Origin: Lewinella sp. JB7
GTDB taxonomy: Bacteria; Bacteroidota; Bacteroidia; Chitinophagales; Saprospiraceae
Assembly (NCBI RefSeq): GCF_024297185.1
Contig: NZ_JANCTD010000005.1
Coordinates: forward strand, 345,282 to 409,281
DNA: 64,000 nt
Direction: 5' to 3'
The translations under genes and the position numbers were made by a program. This document shows positions 18,064-27,187 of this stretch, piece after piece (position 1 is the stretch's first letter; every line of letters begins with the position of its first letter). Below the pieces are notes generated by a model. That model had not been told where the DNA came from. It ran no database searches and worked only from the letters and a program-made list of their open reading frames with translations.

Positions 18064-18087
18064 CCCGCCACAGCAAACGTAATCTCC

Positions 18088-18888
18088 ATGAGCACCCAAC
18101 TACTTGCCGGAAAACGCGGCGTCATTTTCGGAGCCCTTGACGACCAGAGCATCGCCTGGCAGGTCGCCGAAGTCTGCGCCGAAATGGGCGCCAAATTCAC
18201 CCTCACGAACGCTCCCGTGGCCCTGCGCTTCGGCAGCCTCAACGAACTGGGGGAAAAACTGAACGCCGAGATCATCCCCGCCGACGCTACCAGCATCGAG
18301 GATCTGGAAAAGTTGTTCCAGCGGTCCGAAGAGGTGCTGGGAGGCAAACTCGACTTCGTCCTGCACGCGATCGGTATGTCGCTCAACGTACGCAAGGGGA
18401 AGGAGTACACCGACCTGAAGCACGACTGGATGCTGAAAACCTTCGACATCAGTGCCATCAGCTTTCATAAGATGTGCCAGGTGCTTTACCAGGGCGATCA
18501 CATGGCTGAGTGGGGCAGCATCCTCGGGCTGAGCTACATCGCGGCCCAGCGCACCTTCCCCGACTACAGCGAAATGGCCGAATCCAAGGCCCTGCTCGAA
18601 AGCTTCGCCCGGAGCTTCGGCTACCACTTCGCCGAAAAGAATAAAGTCAGGGTCAATACCATCAGCCAGTCCCCTACCATGACCACCGCCGGCAAGGGTG
18701 TCAAGGGCTTCGATGAGTTCTTCGGCTACGCGGACAAGATGTCGCCCCTCGGCAACGCCCCCGCCCGAGCCTGCGGAGAGTACTGCGCTTCGCTGTTTAG
18801 CGACCATACCCGCTACGTGACCATGCAGAACCTCTACCACGACGGCGGCTTTTCGAATATGGGCATGAATCCGAAACTGATCGGATAG
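18088..18888 (+). CDS. fabI: Enoyl-[acyl-carrier-protein] reductase (NADH)
   Basis: 266 residues. FabI performs the last reduction of each fatty-acid elongation round (type II FAS) using NADH. The SDR-type cofactor region is near the N-terminus (GVIFGALDDQSIAWQVA), FVLHAIG follows near 93, and the FabI-specific active site Y-x6-K is at Y160 and K167. The ATG at 18,088 is chosen because it begins the family-typical STQLLAGKRG N-terminus and lies after the -7 box; an earlier TTG at 18,061 would overlap that box. Monocistronic by appearance. Confidence 0.95.
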   Translation: MSTQLLAGKRGVIFGALDDQSIAWQVAEVCAEMGAKFTLTNAPVALRFGSLNELGEKLNAEIIPADATSIEDLEKLFQRSEEVLGGKLDFVLHAIGMSLNVRKGKEYTDLKHDWMLKTFDISAISFHKMCQVLYQGDHMAEWGSILGLSYIAAQRTFPDYSEMAESKALLESFARSFGYHFAEKNKVRVNTISQSPTMTTAGKGVKGFDEFFGYADKMSPLGNAPARACGEYCASLFSDHTRYVTMQNLYHDGGFSNMGMNPKLIG

Positions 18889-18913
18889 CGCGGTAGACAA
18901 CGAAAGGGTTACG

Positions 18914-18925
18914 GGGAGTACTCCC
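18914..18925. other. 12-bp perfect palindrome between fabI and porin gene
   Basis: GGGAGTACTCCC is a perfect 12-bp palindrome located 25 nt after the fabI stop and ahead of the porin gene at 18,957. It could be a weak transcript-end structure or a protein site; no T-run follows. Confidence 0.3.
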
Positions 18926-18956
18926 TGAACAAACGGAACCCCCCGAGGCGCGAGCA

Positions 18957-20972
18957 ATGGACATGGCTGTACAACAACTTTGGCGGATAAGCTGGATGCA
19001 TCGGATTCGCTCGCTGCTCTGCGTGCCGTTACTGCTGTTCGCCTTCGGCCACGGGGTCCACGCTCAGATCCTCGATCCCAGCGACACCGGGCGACCGGAC
19101 CTCGGCGACCCGGAATACGACGAGGCGTCCAGTCGCCGGGGCGGGCCCCAGGATCAGCGGGAAACGCTCCCCGATACCTTCGGCATCTTCATCTACCGGG
19201 TGGATAATCCGAATCGGGAAGAGACCTTCCGCGACAGCCTCCTCAACGGCTTTCAGCGCTACGAACCCGACCGCGCGGCCGATTTTGACTACGGCACGCT
19301 CGGCATCCTCGGTTCCGCCGCCTACGGACTCCGGTACACGCCGGTACACCGCAGGGGACTGGAAGTAGGGTTCCGGCAGTTTGATCTGTACCGGACGGAC
19401 GGGCAGCAACTGGACTTCTACCGCCTGGAGCGCCCCTTCACCTACCTGCGGTACCTGCGGGGCAGCGAGCAGAACGACGGTCGCCTGACGGCCCGCTTCA
19501 GCCGGAATTTCGCCGACGGCGTCAATTTGTTGCTCGACTACGACCGCATCTATCAGCTGGGTACCCAGGACCAGTATCCCTCCACGGCAATCCGCAATAC
19601 CTCGGTCGCTACCGGACTGGCGGTCAGGCCACCGGGCAGTCGCTACAGCGGCTACTTCAGTTACGTGGCCAACACCTTCGAGAACCAGCAAAACGGAGGA
19701 ATCGCCGATACGCGGTCCGATACCGGAGGGGAGATCAACAGCCTGGACAACCAAATTCCGTTCCTGGAGGAAACGTATCTCCGCCACGCCTACCGCGAGG
19801 CAACGGCAACCCAGTACCTGCAGTTCGGGGCGAGCACGGATACGCTGTCGGGCCGGGAGCGGCGGGCCTTCACGGTGAAGCATCAGTTACGGATCCGGGG
19901 AGCGGCCTACCGGATGAGCAGTCTGCGATCCGAACAGGACAGCAGCTTCTATAATCGCTTCCCCGCCCTGGACCTGGACGACCGGGGACTCCGCAGTCGC
20001 CTCACCCACGACGTCATCAGTAACGAACTTGGAATCTCCACCTACCGGCGGTCGCGCTCGGGCGGGCGGGAAACCGTCCAGCGAGATCTGCTGGAGGTCG
20101 GCCTGCTCCACCAGTTGCACCGGGTCTCCCGCGAAACGGGCGACAGTACCGCCAACGTGGTGATGGCGCAGGCCCGTGTCGGGCTCCGGCCGAGCGACCG
20201 GCTGCAACTCCTGGTGGACGGACAGCTCAACATCGTCGGCCAGATCGGTGATTACCGGCTGGCCGCCGAGGGGGCACTCGATCTCGGGGTAGGCGGTAAG
20301 CTCGAACTGGCCGCCGTAAATCAGCTGTACTCCCCCGATCTGGTACAGCGGACCTACCTGCTCAACGGTAGCGAATGGTACGACCGCGACTTCGCCAAGA
20401 CCCTGGAGTTGCGACTCGAGGGTGCCTACACGCTGCCCTTCATCGGCATTCGGGCGGGGGTAGGGTATAGCCTGCTGACGAACTACATCTACTTCGACGC
20501 GGAGGGGATGCCCGTGCAGGAAAGCAGTCCGGTCAGCATCCTGCAGCTCACGGCGGAGCGTGACTTCAGCTTCGGCGATTACCGGATCGATAACCGCATT
20601 CTGCTGCAGGAAGCGGATCAGACCGTCTTTAGACTTCCCCGTCTGCTGGGTGAGCACAGTATTTACTACGCCGGCAAGTGGTTCGGGGTGCTAAACGTTA
20701 ATCTCGGAGTCGATCTCCGCTACGTGAGTGGGTTCAGTCCCTACTACTACAACCCCGTCATCCAGCAATTTCAGTTGCAGGACGAGCAGGCCACCGACTT
20801 CTCCTGGCAGGTGGATCCCTTCTTCAGCCTGCGGGTCACCCGCTTTCGCTTCTTCGTGAAGTTCGTTCAGGCGCAGACGTTGCTGTCGGATCGCCTTTTC
20901 TACCTCACCGCGGAGCATCCCTATCCGGACGCCGCCCTCCGCCTAGGCGCGAGTTGGCGGCTGCTCGACTAA
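18957..20972 (+). CDS. Putative Bacteroidota porin
   Basis: 671 residues. A signal peptide ends around residue 37 (GHGVHAQ), followed by a proline/arginine-rich stretch and a long alternating hydrophobic pattern typical of an outer-membrane beta-barrel. The order of features (TLPDTFGIFIYRVDNP, then GxLGSAAYGLRYTP and repeated strands ending in an aromatic-rich final strand, ALRLGASWRLLD) matches the Bacteroidota putative_porin family. The substrate is unknown. An ATG at 18,957 is used, but an internal start at MHRIRSLL about 12 codons later would give a more standard signal peptide. Confidence 0.8.
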   Translation: MDMAVQQLWRISWMHRIRSLLCVPLLLFAFGHGVHAQILDPSDTGRPDLGDPEYDEASSRRGGPQDQRETLPDTFGIFIYRVDNPNREETFRDSLLNGFQRYEPDRAADFDYGTLGILGSAAYGLRYTPVHRRGLEVGFRQFDLYRTDGQQLDFYRLERPFTYLRYLRGSEQNDGRLTARFSRNFADGVNLLLDYDRIYQLGTQDQYPSTAIRNTSVATGLAVRPPGSRYSGYFSYVANTFENQQNGGIADTRSDTGGEINSLDNQIPFLEETYLRHAYREATATQYLQFGASTDTLSGRERRAFTVKHQLRIRGAAYRMSSLRSEQDSSFYNRFPALDLDDRGLRSRLTHDVISNELGISTYRRSRSGGRETVQRDLLEVGLLHQLHRVSRETGDSTANVVMAQARVGLRPSDRLQLLVDGQLNIVGQIGDYRLAAEGALDLGVGGKLELAAVNQLYSPDLVQRTYLLNGSEWYDRDFAKTLELRLEGAYTLPFIGIRAGVGYSLLTNYIYFDAEGMPVQESSPVSILQLTAERDFSFGDYRIDNRILLQEADQTVFRLPRLLGEHSIYYAGKWFGVLNVNLGVDLRYVSGFSPYYYNPVIQQFQLQDEQATDFSWQVDPFFSLRVTRFRFFVKFVQAQTLLSDRLFYLTAEHPYPDAALRLGASWRLLD

Positions 20973-20980
20973 ATTAAAAA

Positions 20981-21008
20981 GGGCACGAAGGTGGTTTCCT
21001 CCGTGCCC
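20981..21008 (-). terminator. Stem-loop terminator between convergent genes
   Basis: GGGCACG (20,981-20,987) pairs with CGTGCCC (21,002-21,008). On the minus strand the stem is followed by TTTTTAATTT, so it looks like an intrinsic terminator for the leftward oxidoreductase gene. It lies 8 nt after the rightward porin stop and could also end that transcript. Confidence 0.7.
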
Positions 21009-21033
21009 CTGATACTCGTATGAGCGTGGTGTT

Positions 21034-22446
21034 CTAGAACTCGCGCATGCTGGTCGGCGCGACGAACTCATTCATTTCGTCCACGTTGGTGACCTTCATG
21101 TTTTTGCCGTCCCAGAGCAGCTTCGTGCGGCCCCGAACTTCGTACTCGTCTTCCTTGCCGTCGGCTTTCGGGAAGCGGTAATCGTACCCGCGAACGGCGA
21201 GATTACCCATGAGGATGGTTTCGGTAAGCGGCCCGGCCTTGCCCAGGTGGCTGCTGGGCTGGTAGCCTTCCTTGATGCCGTTGACCCAGTCCATTTCGTG
21301 GGACGTCTCGACCCGGGGGAGGGTTTCCGGTACATTGCTCTCCTCCATGCGGGAGGTGGGGAGCAGGCGGGGGTTCTGACCGTAGGTATTGGCCATGAGT
21401 TTACCCTTGTCGCCGACCATAATGATGCCGCTGCCGCCGTCGCCCATCGGCTCGTCGACGCCGAGTTCTTCGGGGCGACCGGGCAGGATGCCACCGTCGG
21501 TCCAGATCAGTTCGACGGGGGGCTTCTCTCCGCGGGCCGGGAATTTCACGTGGATCTTGGAGGCCGGGGGCGCGGTGCCGGGGTTGTAGTCGGCAACCCA
21601 GTCCTGGCTGTACACCTGGACTACGCTGGCTTCCGCGCTTTCTGGATAGCCGAGTTCGAGAATGTAGAAGGGCGTATCGATGATGTGACAGCCCATATCG
21701 CCCAGTGCGCCGGTACCGAAGTCCCAGTAGCCTCTCCAGCTGAAGGGGTGGTAGGCCTTGTTGTGGGGGCGCATTTCGGCGATGCCAAGCCACAGGTTCC
21801 AGTCGAAGTCGGGCGGAATGGGATCGGTGGTCGTAGGCACCTTACCTCCCTGGGGCCAGATCGGGCGGTTCGTCCAGGCATAGATAGTATGCACGTCGCC
21901 AATGGCACCGGATTCGTAAAGTTCCTGGGTTTTGCGAATGCCTTCGCCGCTGGCGCCCTGGTTGCCCATCTGGGTGACGAGCTGGGGTTTAGACTTGGCC
22001 ATTTCGGTCAGCATGCGTACTTCGGCGATGGTGCGGGCCAGGGGTTTTTCGATGTAGAGGTGCTTGTCCAGGCTCATCGCGGCCAGACCTGCGGTCGCGT
22101 GCATGTGATCCGGGGTGGTTACGACCACGGCATCAATGTCCTTTCCGTACTTATCGAGCATGACGCGGAAGTCGCGGTCGTAGCTTGCTTTCGGAAAGCG
22201 TTCGCGGGTTTCGGCGGCCCGGGAGTCGTCGACGTCACAGAGCGCCATCACGTTTTCACTCATCAGGGCACGGAGGGTGCCGGTGGCCTTACCGCCGGCA
22301 CCGATGGCGGCGATGTTGAGCGTGTCACTGGGTGCTTTATACCCCTTGCCCCCCAGCACGTGGCGCGGGACGATGGTGAAGGCGGCCGCGGCGGTGGCGG
22401 CGGTACGTAGAAATCTCCGACGGGTAGAGATAGATTGTTTAGGCAT
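21034..22446 (-). CDS. Gfo/Idh/MocA family oxidoreductase, Tat-exported
   Basis: 470 residues from the ATG at 22,446. A twin-arginine signal (STRRRFLRTAATAAAA, about 7-22) predicts export in folded form. The Rossmann motif NIAAIGAGGKATGT lies near 45, and the conserved EKPLA block (IEKPLARTIAEV) is near 130. These Tat-exported members of Bacteroidota usually act on sugars or cyclitols with a tightly bound NAD(P). The substrate cannot be read from the sequence. The gene ends at a stem-loop terminator and stands alone, divergent from the NDH-2 gene. Confidence 0.9.
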   Translation of the reverse strand: MPKQSISTRRRFLRTAATAAAAFTIVPRHVLGGKGYKAPSDTLNIAAIGAGGKATGTLRALMSENVMALCDVDDSRAAETRERFPKASYDRDFRVMLDKYGKDIDAVVVTTPDHMHATAGLAAMSLDKHLYIEKPLARTIAEVRMLTEMAKSKPQLVTQMGNQGASGEGIRKTQELYESGAIGDVHTIYAWTNRPIWPQGGKVPTTTDPIPPDFDWNLWLGIAEMRPHNKAYHPFSWRGYWDFGTGALGDMGCHIIDTPFYILELGYPESAEASVVQVYSQDWVADYNPGTAPPASKIHVKFPARGEKPPVELIWTDGGILPGRPEELGVDEPMGDGGSGIIMVGDKGKLMANTYGQNPRLLPTSRMEESNVPETLPRVETSHEMDWVNGIKEGYQPSSHLGKAGPLTETILMGNLAVRGYDYRFPKADGKEDEYEVRGRTKLLWDGKNMKVTNVDEMNEFVAPTSMREF

Positions 22447-22562
22447 AATCGAGGTTGGTGATTGTGCGGTCAAGATAAGCAACCGCGCCATTAACCCGGG
22501 CCACCCCTCCCGCGAAGTGTCCGTTCGCGAACCTTATTCGTAGCTAGCCGATTAGAGCAGGC

Positions 22563-23867
22563 ATGGATCCCACTACCAAGATCAACATTCCCGAAAGTGA
22601 GCTGGAGCGCGTCGTCATCGTCGGCGGTGGATTTGGCGGATTGCAGCTGGCGCGTAAGCTCAACCGGGCTAACTTCCAGGTCGTCCTCATCGACAAGAAC
22701 AACTACCACCAGTTCCAGCCCCTCTTCTACCAGGTCGCGATGTCGGGACTGGAACCGAGCAGCATCGTATTTCCCTTCCGCAAGTTGTTCCAGGGCCGTA
22801 AGGACCTGTACATCCGTATGGCGGAGGTCACCCACGTAGACGTTCGGGCCAAACAACTCCAGACGCCCCTCGGGCACTGCAACTACGACCACCTGATCGT
22901 GGCCACGGGAGCCGACACCAACTACTACGGCAATGAGGAGCTCGAACGCCGGACACTGCCCATGAAGTCCGTCTCCGAAGCCCTGTATCTCCGCAATTCC
23001 ATCCTCGACGACTACGAGGATGCCCTCACCACCCCCGGTTACGCCGACCGGCAGGAACTGGTCGACATCGTTATCGTCGGCGGCGGCGCCACGGGGGTGG
23101 AGCTGGCCGGTTCCCTGGCCGAGATGAAGACCCACGTGCTCCCTAAGGATTATCCCGAATTGCACGTGCAGGAGGAATTCGACATCTACCTCATACAGTC
23201 CGGAGATGCCCTGCTGAAGGGAATGAGCGAGCACAGCAGTGAAAAGGCACTTCGCTACCTGGAAAATCTGGGGGTCAAGGTCCTTCTCAACAGCCGGGTC
23301 ACCGGCTTCGACGGGCGCACCGTGACCCTTGACGACGAGCGGACGATCGCCACTCAGAAGGTGATCTGGGCGGCCGGGATCCGCGGACAACCCATAGCGG
23401 GCCTGCCCGAGGAGGCCATCACTTACGGCAACCGGCTGGCCGTCGACCGCCACAGCCGCGTAAAGGGGACGGACTGCGTGTACGCCATCGGCGACGTGGC
23501 CTACATGGAGGAACCGGATTTTCCCCAGGGGCATCCGCAAGTAGCTCAGGTGGCCATTCAGATGGGCGAGCACCTGGCCAAGAACCTACGCTACCGTCAC
23601 CTCAGGGGAGAAGCCTGGGAGCCCTTTCACTACCACGATAAGGGCAGCATGGCCACGATCGGACGCGGGCGGGCGGTGGTCGATATCCCGAAACCCGAGT
23701 TTCACTTCGGTGGCGTACTGGCCTGGCTGGTCTGGTTGGTCGTCCACCTCTTCGCCATCCTGGGTACCCGCAACAAGATATTCGTCTTCCTCAACTGGGT
23801 GTACAACTACATCAACTACAACCAGAGCCTGCGTCTGATCATCCGGCCGGCCAAGGCGCGGTCCTGA
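22563..23867 (+). CDS. ndh: Type II NADH:quinone oxidoreductase (NDH-2)
   Basis: 434 residues. FAD motif GGGFGGL near 20 and NAD motif GGGATGVELAG near 178 define the two-Rossmann NDH-2 fold; the C-terminal segment includes a hydrophobic stretch (VLAWLVWLVVHLFAILG, about 385-401) and an amphipathic tail for membrane attachment. It oxidises NADH and reduces quinone without pumping protons. The YHQFQPLFYQVA motif near 49 is characteristic. Its stop directly abuts the stop of the convergent SpoIIAA-like gene with no spacer. Confidence 0.93.
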   Translation: MDPTTKINIPESELERVVIVGGGFGGLQLARKLNRANFQVVLIDKNNYHQFQPLFYQVAMSGLEPSSIVFPFRKLFQGRKDLYIRMAEVTHVDVRAKQLQTPLGHCNYDHLIVATGADTNYYGNEELERRTLPMKSVSEALYLRNSILDDYEDALTTPGYADRQELVDIVIVGGGATGVELAGSLAEMKTHVLPKDYPELHVQEEFDIYLIQSGDALLKGMSEHSSEKALRYLENLGVKVLLNSRVTGFDGRTVTLDDERTIATQKVIWAAGIRGQPIAGLPEEAITYGNRLAVDRHSRVKGTDCVYAIGDVAYMEEPDFPQGHPQVAQVAIQMGEHLAKNLRYRHLRGEAWEPFHYHDKGSMATIGRGRAVVDIPKPEFHFGGVLAWLVWLVVHLFAILGTRNKIFVFLNWVYNYINYNQSLRLIIRPAKARS

Positions 23868-24608
23868 TCAGTCGAGCCAGGAAATAGCCCGCTTGCGGTC
23901 GATGGTGGAAAAGGCGGCCAGATCCAGTCCGGGCGTGAGCAGATCGCTGAGTTTCACGCTGGTCTTGAGCCACGACTGGTCGCCGACGATGGCTACCCGC
24001 TCCAGGTCCTTGTACAGTTTGAGGCTGGTCTTGAGATCTTCCCACAGCGTCCGGGCATTGATGCCCTCGGTACTCACGATTTCCAGCAGGATGCGGGCCT
24101 TGCCGTGGTGTCGTACTTTTTCTTCCACCAGCGTGTTGATCCGGTCGTAGTCGGCGATGTTGAGTTTCCCCACGATCGCCAGGCCGAGGAGGCGGTCGTC
24201 ACCTAGATCCACCGTTTTGACTCCCTCCGATACCAGGGGTTCCGTATCCGTCTTCAGCCACTGGTGCGCTACTTCTCCCTCATCGAGGCGGAAGGTCTTC
24301 ACCTCCATACGGGGCGTGAACCAGTCAATACCGCCGGAGAGCGTGGTCAGCCAGCCGTGGTCGGTCAGAATGGCGTACTTCTCGATCTTATGCAGTAGAT
24401 CCTTTTTGGCCTTAATGGTGTCCCAGAAAGACTGGTAGCTAGCGAAACCGCCGACGTTCTTGATGTTGCCGAGCAGCCGCAGGCGTCCGTGGGTGACCAC
24501 CTTCGCCTCCACGGCCATGAGCAGGCGGCGCATACCTTCTTCGTCGACTTCTCCGTCGAGGGTAAAACCGAGCATATTGTCCTGGGAAAGGGGAAAGACC
24601 GAAATCAT
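23868..24608 (-). CDS. Tandem SpoIIAA-like (STAS-fold) protein
   Basis: 246 residues forming two copies of a SpoIIAA-like domain (PF11964 type), about 1-120 and 125-246. Each starts with a strand of the form LGF.LDG / LGLAIVGK, includes LLGNIKNVGGF or LLEIVSTEGIN, a W-x2-L/I-K helix, and a 'K.AILTDHGWL / R.AIVGDQSWL' strand. Single-domain relatives are usually about 120 residues. No signal peptide or membrane span. The function of this family is poorly defined; possibly stress- or membrane-linked. Standalone and convergent with NDH-2. Confidence 0.75.
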   Translation of the reverse strand: MISVFPLSQDNMLGFTLDGEVDEEGMRRLLMAVEAKVVTHGRLRLLGNIKNVGGFASYQSFWDTIKAKKDLLHKIEKYAILTDHGWLTTLSGGIDWFTPRMEVKTFRLDEGEVAHQWLKTDTEPLVSEGVKTVDLGDDRLLGLAIVGKLNIADYDRINTLVEEKVRHHGKARILLEIVSTEGINARTLWEDLKTSLKLYKDLERVAIVGDQSWLKTSVKLSDLLTPGLDLAAFSTIDRKRAISWLD

Positions 24609-24789
24609 AGGGAGTTTTCTTAGCTAAACTCCCCGCCCCCGGCAAATGATTACCGGCCAGCGCGCAAATTCGACCAATGCCCCGCCCGGTCCGACGGCGA
24701 ATTCCCCCCAATTCCGATAATTCTCGGAACCTCCCGGTAAAAATCTTAGTTGCAATGAGCAGAATCTTCCGATATACAGTCAGCATCCG

Positions 24790-25923
24790 ATGAGAATAGC
24801 CATCATTGCCCACCTCAAGTTTCCCATTTCAGAGCCCTTCCACGGGGGACTTGAGATGCATACCCACTGCCTCACCCAGGAGCTGATGCGCCGGGGTCAC
24901 GAAGTGACCCTGTTCGCCCGTCGGGAATCCGATCCGGCATTCCGGGTGATCGAGCCCACCCTCAATGCCATCGATCGGATGGAGGGCATCGATCTCTTCG
25001 AGGAGGAGCCCGGCTTCGGCCGCGACTTCGTGAACAAGTTCCATGCATACATGGAAATGATCACGACCATCCAGCGGGGTGATTTTGATATCGTGCACAA
25101 CAACAGCCTGCACTTTCTCCCCCTTTCCCTCGCACACACCCTCGGCTGCCCGATGGTCACCACCCTGCACTGCCCGCCCTTCGCCTCCTTCCGCAGCGGA
25201 GTGCTCCTGGCCCGTCCCTACCTGGGAAACCAGTTCGTTGCCGTCAGCGAGAGCATCGCCCGACAGTGGGAGGATAGTATCACCCACTGCCGCGTCGTCC
25301 ATAACGGCATACAGGTCGACCGCTGGTCGCCTACCGACCGGGCGGAGCCCAATACCGCCTTCTGGTTCGGTCGCTTCTGCCCGGAAAAAGGGCCCGAGTA
25401 CGCCATCCGGGCCGCCAAACGGGCGGGCTTCAAACTGCGCCTGGCGGGGTCGATCTACGACCAGGAATACTTCCGTCGGGAAGTCGAGCCCCTCCTCGAC
25501 GACGACATCCAGTACATCGGTCACCTCGACCACGCGGCCATCTGCGCCGAAGCGGGTCGCGCCGCCGTAGGCTTATTCACCTCCACCTGGGACGAACCCT
25601 TCGGCCTCGTACTTCCCGAAATGCTTGCCTGCGGAACGCCCATCGTGTCCTTCGACAGCGGAGCGGCCGCCGAAATCATCGACGATAGCTGCGGGATTAT
25701 CGTAGCGAAACGCGATGTTGCCGCGATGGCCGCCGCCATGCCCGTAGCCGCCCGCCTGCGTCGCCAGAATTGCCGCCGCCGTGCCGAGCGCCACTTCCCG
25801 ATCGACCGCATGATCTCTGACTACGAAAGAATTTACCGCAAGCTGGTGCCCCAGGGAAAGAAGGTCACCACGGTCACCGCCGGCCCCCTGGTCGGACCCG
25901 CAAGCGTGAGCGTTGTTGCCTAG
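24790..25923 (+). CDS. Glycosyltransferase family 4
   Basis: 377 residues of GT-B type. An N-terminal GGLEMHT motif near 20 binds donor phosphates, FGRFCPEKGPEYAI near 196 begins the C-terminal domain, and the E-x7-E box is represented by EPFGLVLPEMLACGTP near 271. It transfers a sugar from a nucleotide donor, probably to a glycan or lipid; neither substrate is readable. The start ATG at 24,790 is well placed. The 3' end overlaps the next glycosyltransferase by 11 nt, so the two are translationally linked. Confidence 0.9.
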   Translation: MRIAIIAHLKFPISEPFHGGLEMHTHCLTQELMRRGHEVTLFARRESDPAFRVIEPTLNAIDRMEGIDLFEEEPGFGRDFVNKFHAYMEMITTIQRGDFDIVHNNSLHFLPLSLAHTLGCPMVTTLHCPPFASFRSGVLLARPYLGNQFVAVSESIARQWEDSITHCRVVHNGIQVDRWSPTDRAEPNTAFWFGRFCPEKGPEYAIRAAKRAGFKLRLAGSIYDQEYFRREVEPLLDDDIQYIGHLDHAAICAEAGRAAVGLFTSTWDEPFGLVLPEMLACGTPIVSFDSGAAAEIIDDSCGIIVAKRDVAAMAAAMPVAARLRRQNCRRRAERHFPIDRMISDYERIYRKLVPQGKKVTTVTAGPLVGPASVSVVA

Positions 25924-26974
25924 ACCGATCGCCTTTTACGTCCACCACCACGGGGGAGGGCACGCCAACCGTACCCGATTGCTCGCGGATCATCTGCCGA
26001 CCACTACGCCCGTACACGCCTTCACGTCTTCCCCGGATCGTTTTATCGGCTGGGACCGGGGCATCGTTCACCCCCTACCGCCCGACGTCGATCCGGACCG
26101 GGACCCGGCGGCGGACCTCCTGGTCGATCAGGTGCTGCATTACGCCCCCCTCGATCTTCCCTGCCTCCAGGAGCGGATGGCGAAACTGGCCGGCTGGATC
26201 ACCCGCGAGCGCCCCGCCTGGTTCATCGTGGACCTCTCCGTGGAAATCGCGCTGTTCATACGCTTGTGCGGCGTGCGCGTAGCCCTCGTGCGTTTACACG
26301 GGCACCGCGAGGATCCGGCCCACCTGGCGGCCTTTCGACTGGCGGACCGGCTGCTGGCCCCCTTCCCCCCCGAGCTGGAAGACGCGCACACCCCCGCCTG
26401 GGTCCGGGCCAAGACGACCTACCTGGGCACCTTCAGTCGGTTTGACGAGCGACGGGAAACGCGGGAAGCGTGTCGCCGACTTCTGCACCTCGACGAAGAC
26501 CGGAAAGTGGTCACCGTCATCAATGGTTTGGGCGGCGGAGCGCGGGAGCCGGCGTACTGGGAACGTGCTGCGCGAGCTAACCATGACTGGTACTTCCTGC
26601 TGGTCGGCAAGGTCGTCCCGACCGGCACCGAACTGCCAAACTTACGCGTCGTCGGCCTGGTAGATGACACCTTTCCCTATCTCCGGGCGGCTGACGTGGT
26701 CGTAGGGAGCGGGGGGACCAACACCATGATGGAGATCGGCGCGGTCCGGGTACCCTTCGTCAGTCAGCCCGAGCCACGGCCCTTCGACGAGCAGGAATGC
26801 AAGATGGAAGCCCTCCAGCGGCTGGGGCTCACCGAGATTGCCCGGTCCGCTACGGCACCCGCGGAGTGGGGCCGGATCCTGGACCGGGCGCTCCGACAGG
26901 ACGTAAGCGGTTGGGAGGGCCTGGGTGGGGGAGGATCGTTAGCCGCAAAACTGGCGGATCTATTCGCTCGCTGA
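25913..26974 (+). CDS. GT28/MurG-like glycosyltransferase
   Basis: 353 residues with a TTG start overlapping the preceding gene. N-terminal HHHGGGHANRTR (about 11-22) resembles the GxGGH loop of MurG/UDP-sugar transferases. The C-terminal half has a glycine-rich strand (INGLGGGARE near 204) and VVGSGGTNTMMEIGAVRVP near 263, the usual donor-binding block. It likely acts in the same glycan pathway as the GT4 upstream. A teichuronic or glycolipid role would be a guess. No membrane span. Confidence 0.8.
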   Translation: MLPRPIAFYVHHHGGGHANRTRLLADHLPTTTPVHAFTSSPDRFIGWDRGIVHPLPPDVDPDRDPAADLLVDQVLHYAPLDLPCLQERMAKLAGWITRERPAWFIVDLSVEIALFIRLCGVRVALVRLHGHREDPAHLAAFRLADRLLAPFPPELEDAHTPAWVRAKTTYLGTFSRFDERRETREACRRLLHLDEDRKVVTVINGLGGGAREPAYWERAARANHDWYFLLVGKVVPTGTELPNLRVVGLVDDTFPYLRAADVVVGSGGTNTMMEIGAVRVPFVSQPEPRPFDEQECKMEALQRLGLTEIARSATAPAEWGRILDRALRQDVSGWEGLGGGGSLAAKLADLFAR

Positions 26975-27092
26975 CGGTACGCCGGATCAGACCGGACGAT
27001 TTGCGTCCAAATAACTACCTTTTGCTGGGGAGCAGTATCCCGCGTCCGATTGGTGGCGGGGGTGGCTACCAATGCGTCCGCTGCTTTCCGAT

Positions 27093-27100
27093 TACCTTTG
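27093..27100 (+). promoter_or_regulatory. lon -7 promoter box
   Basis: TACCTTTG fits the TAnnTTTG -7 box, 87 nt before the preferred lon ATG. A second similar box (TACCTTTTG) lies near 27,017. No CIRCE-type heat-shock repeat was found. Confidence 0.4.
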
Positions 27101-27187
27101 CTCCTGCGCGCCCGCCCTGGCTTGGTACGATGTTTGCAACTGCTAAGCGAAACTACGCCAGTGAGCCTACCTAAGATTACGATTAAG

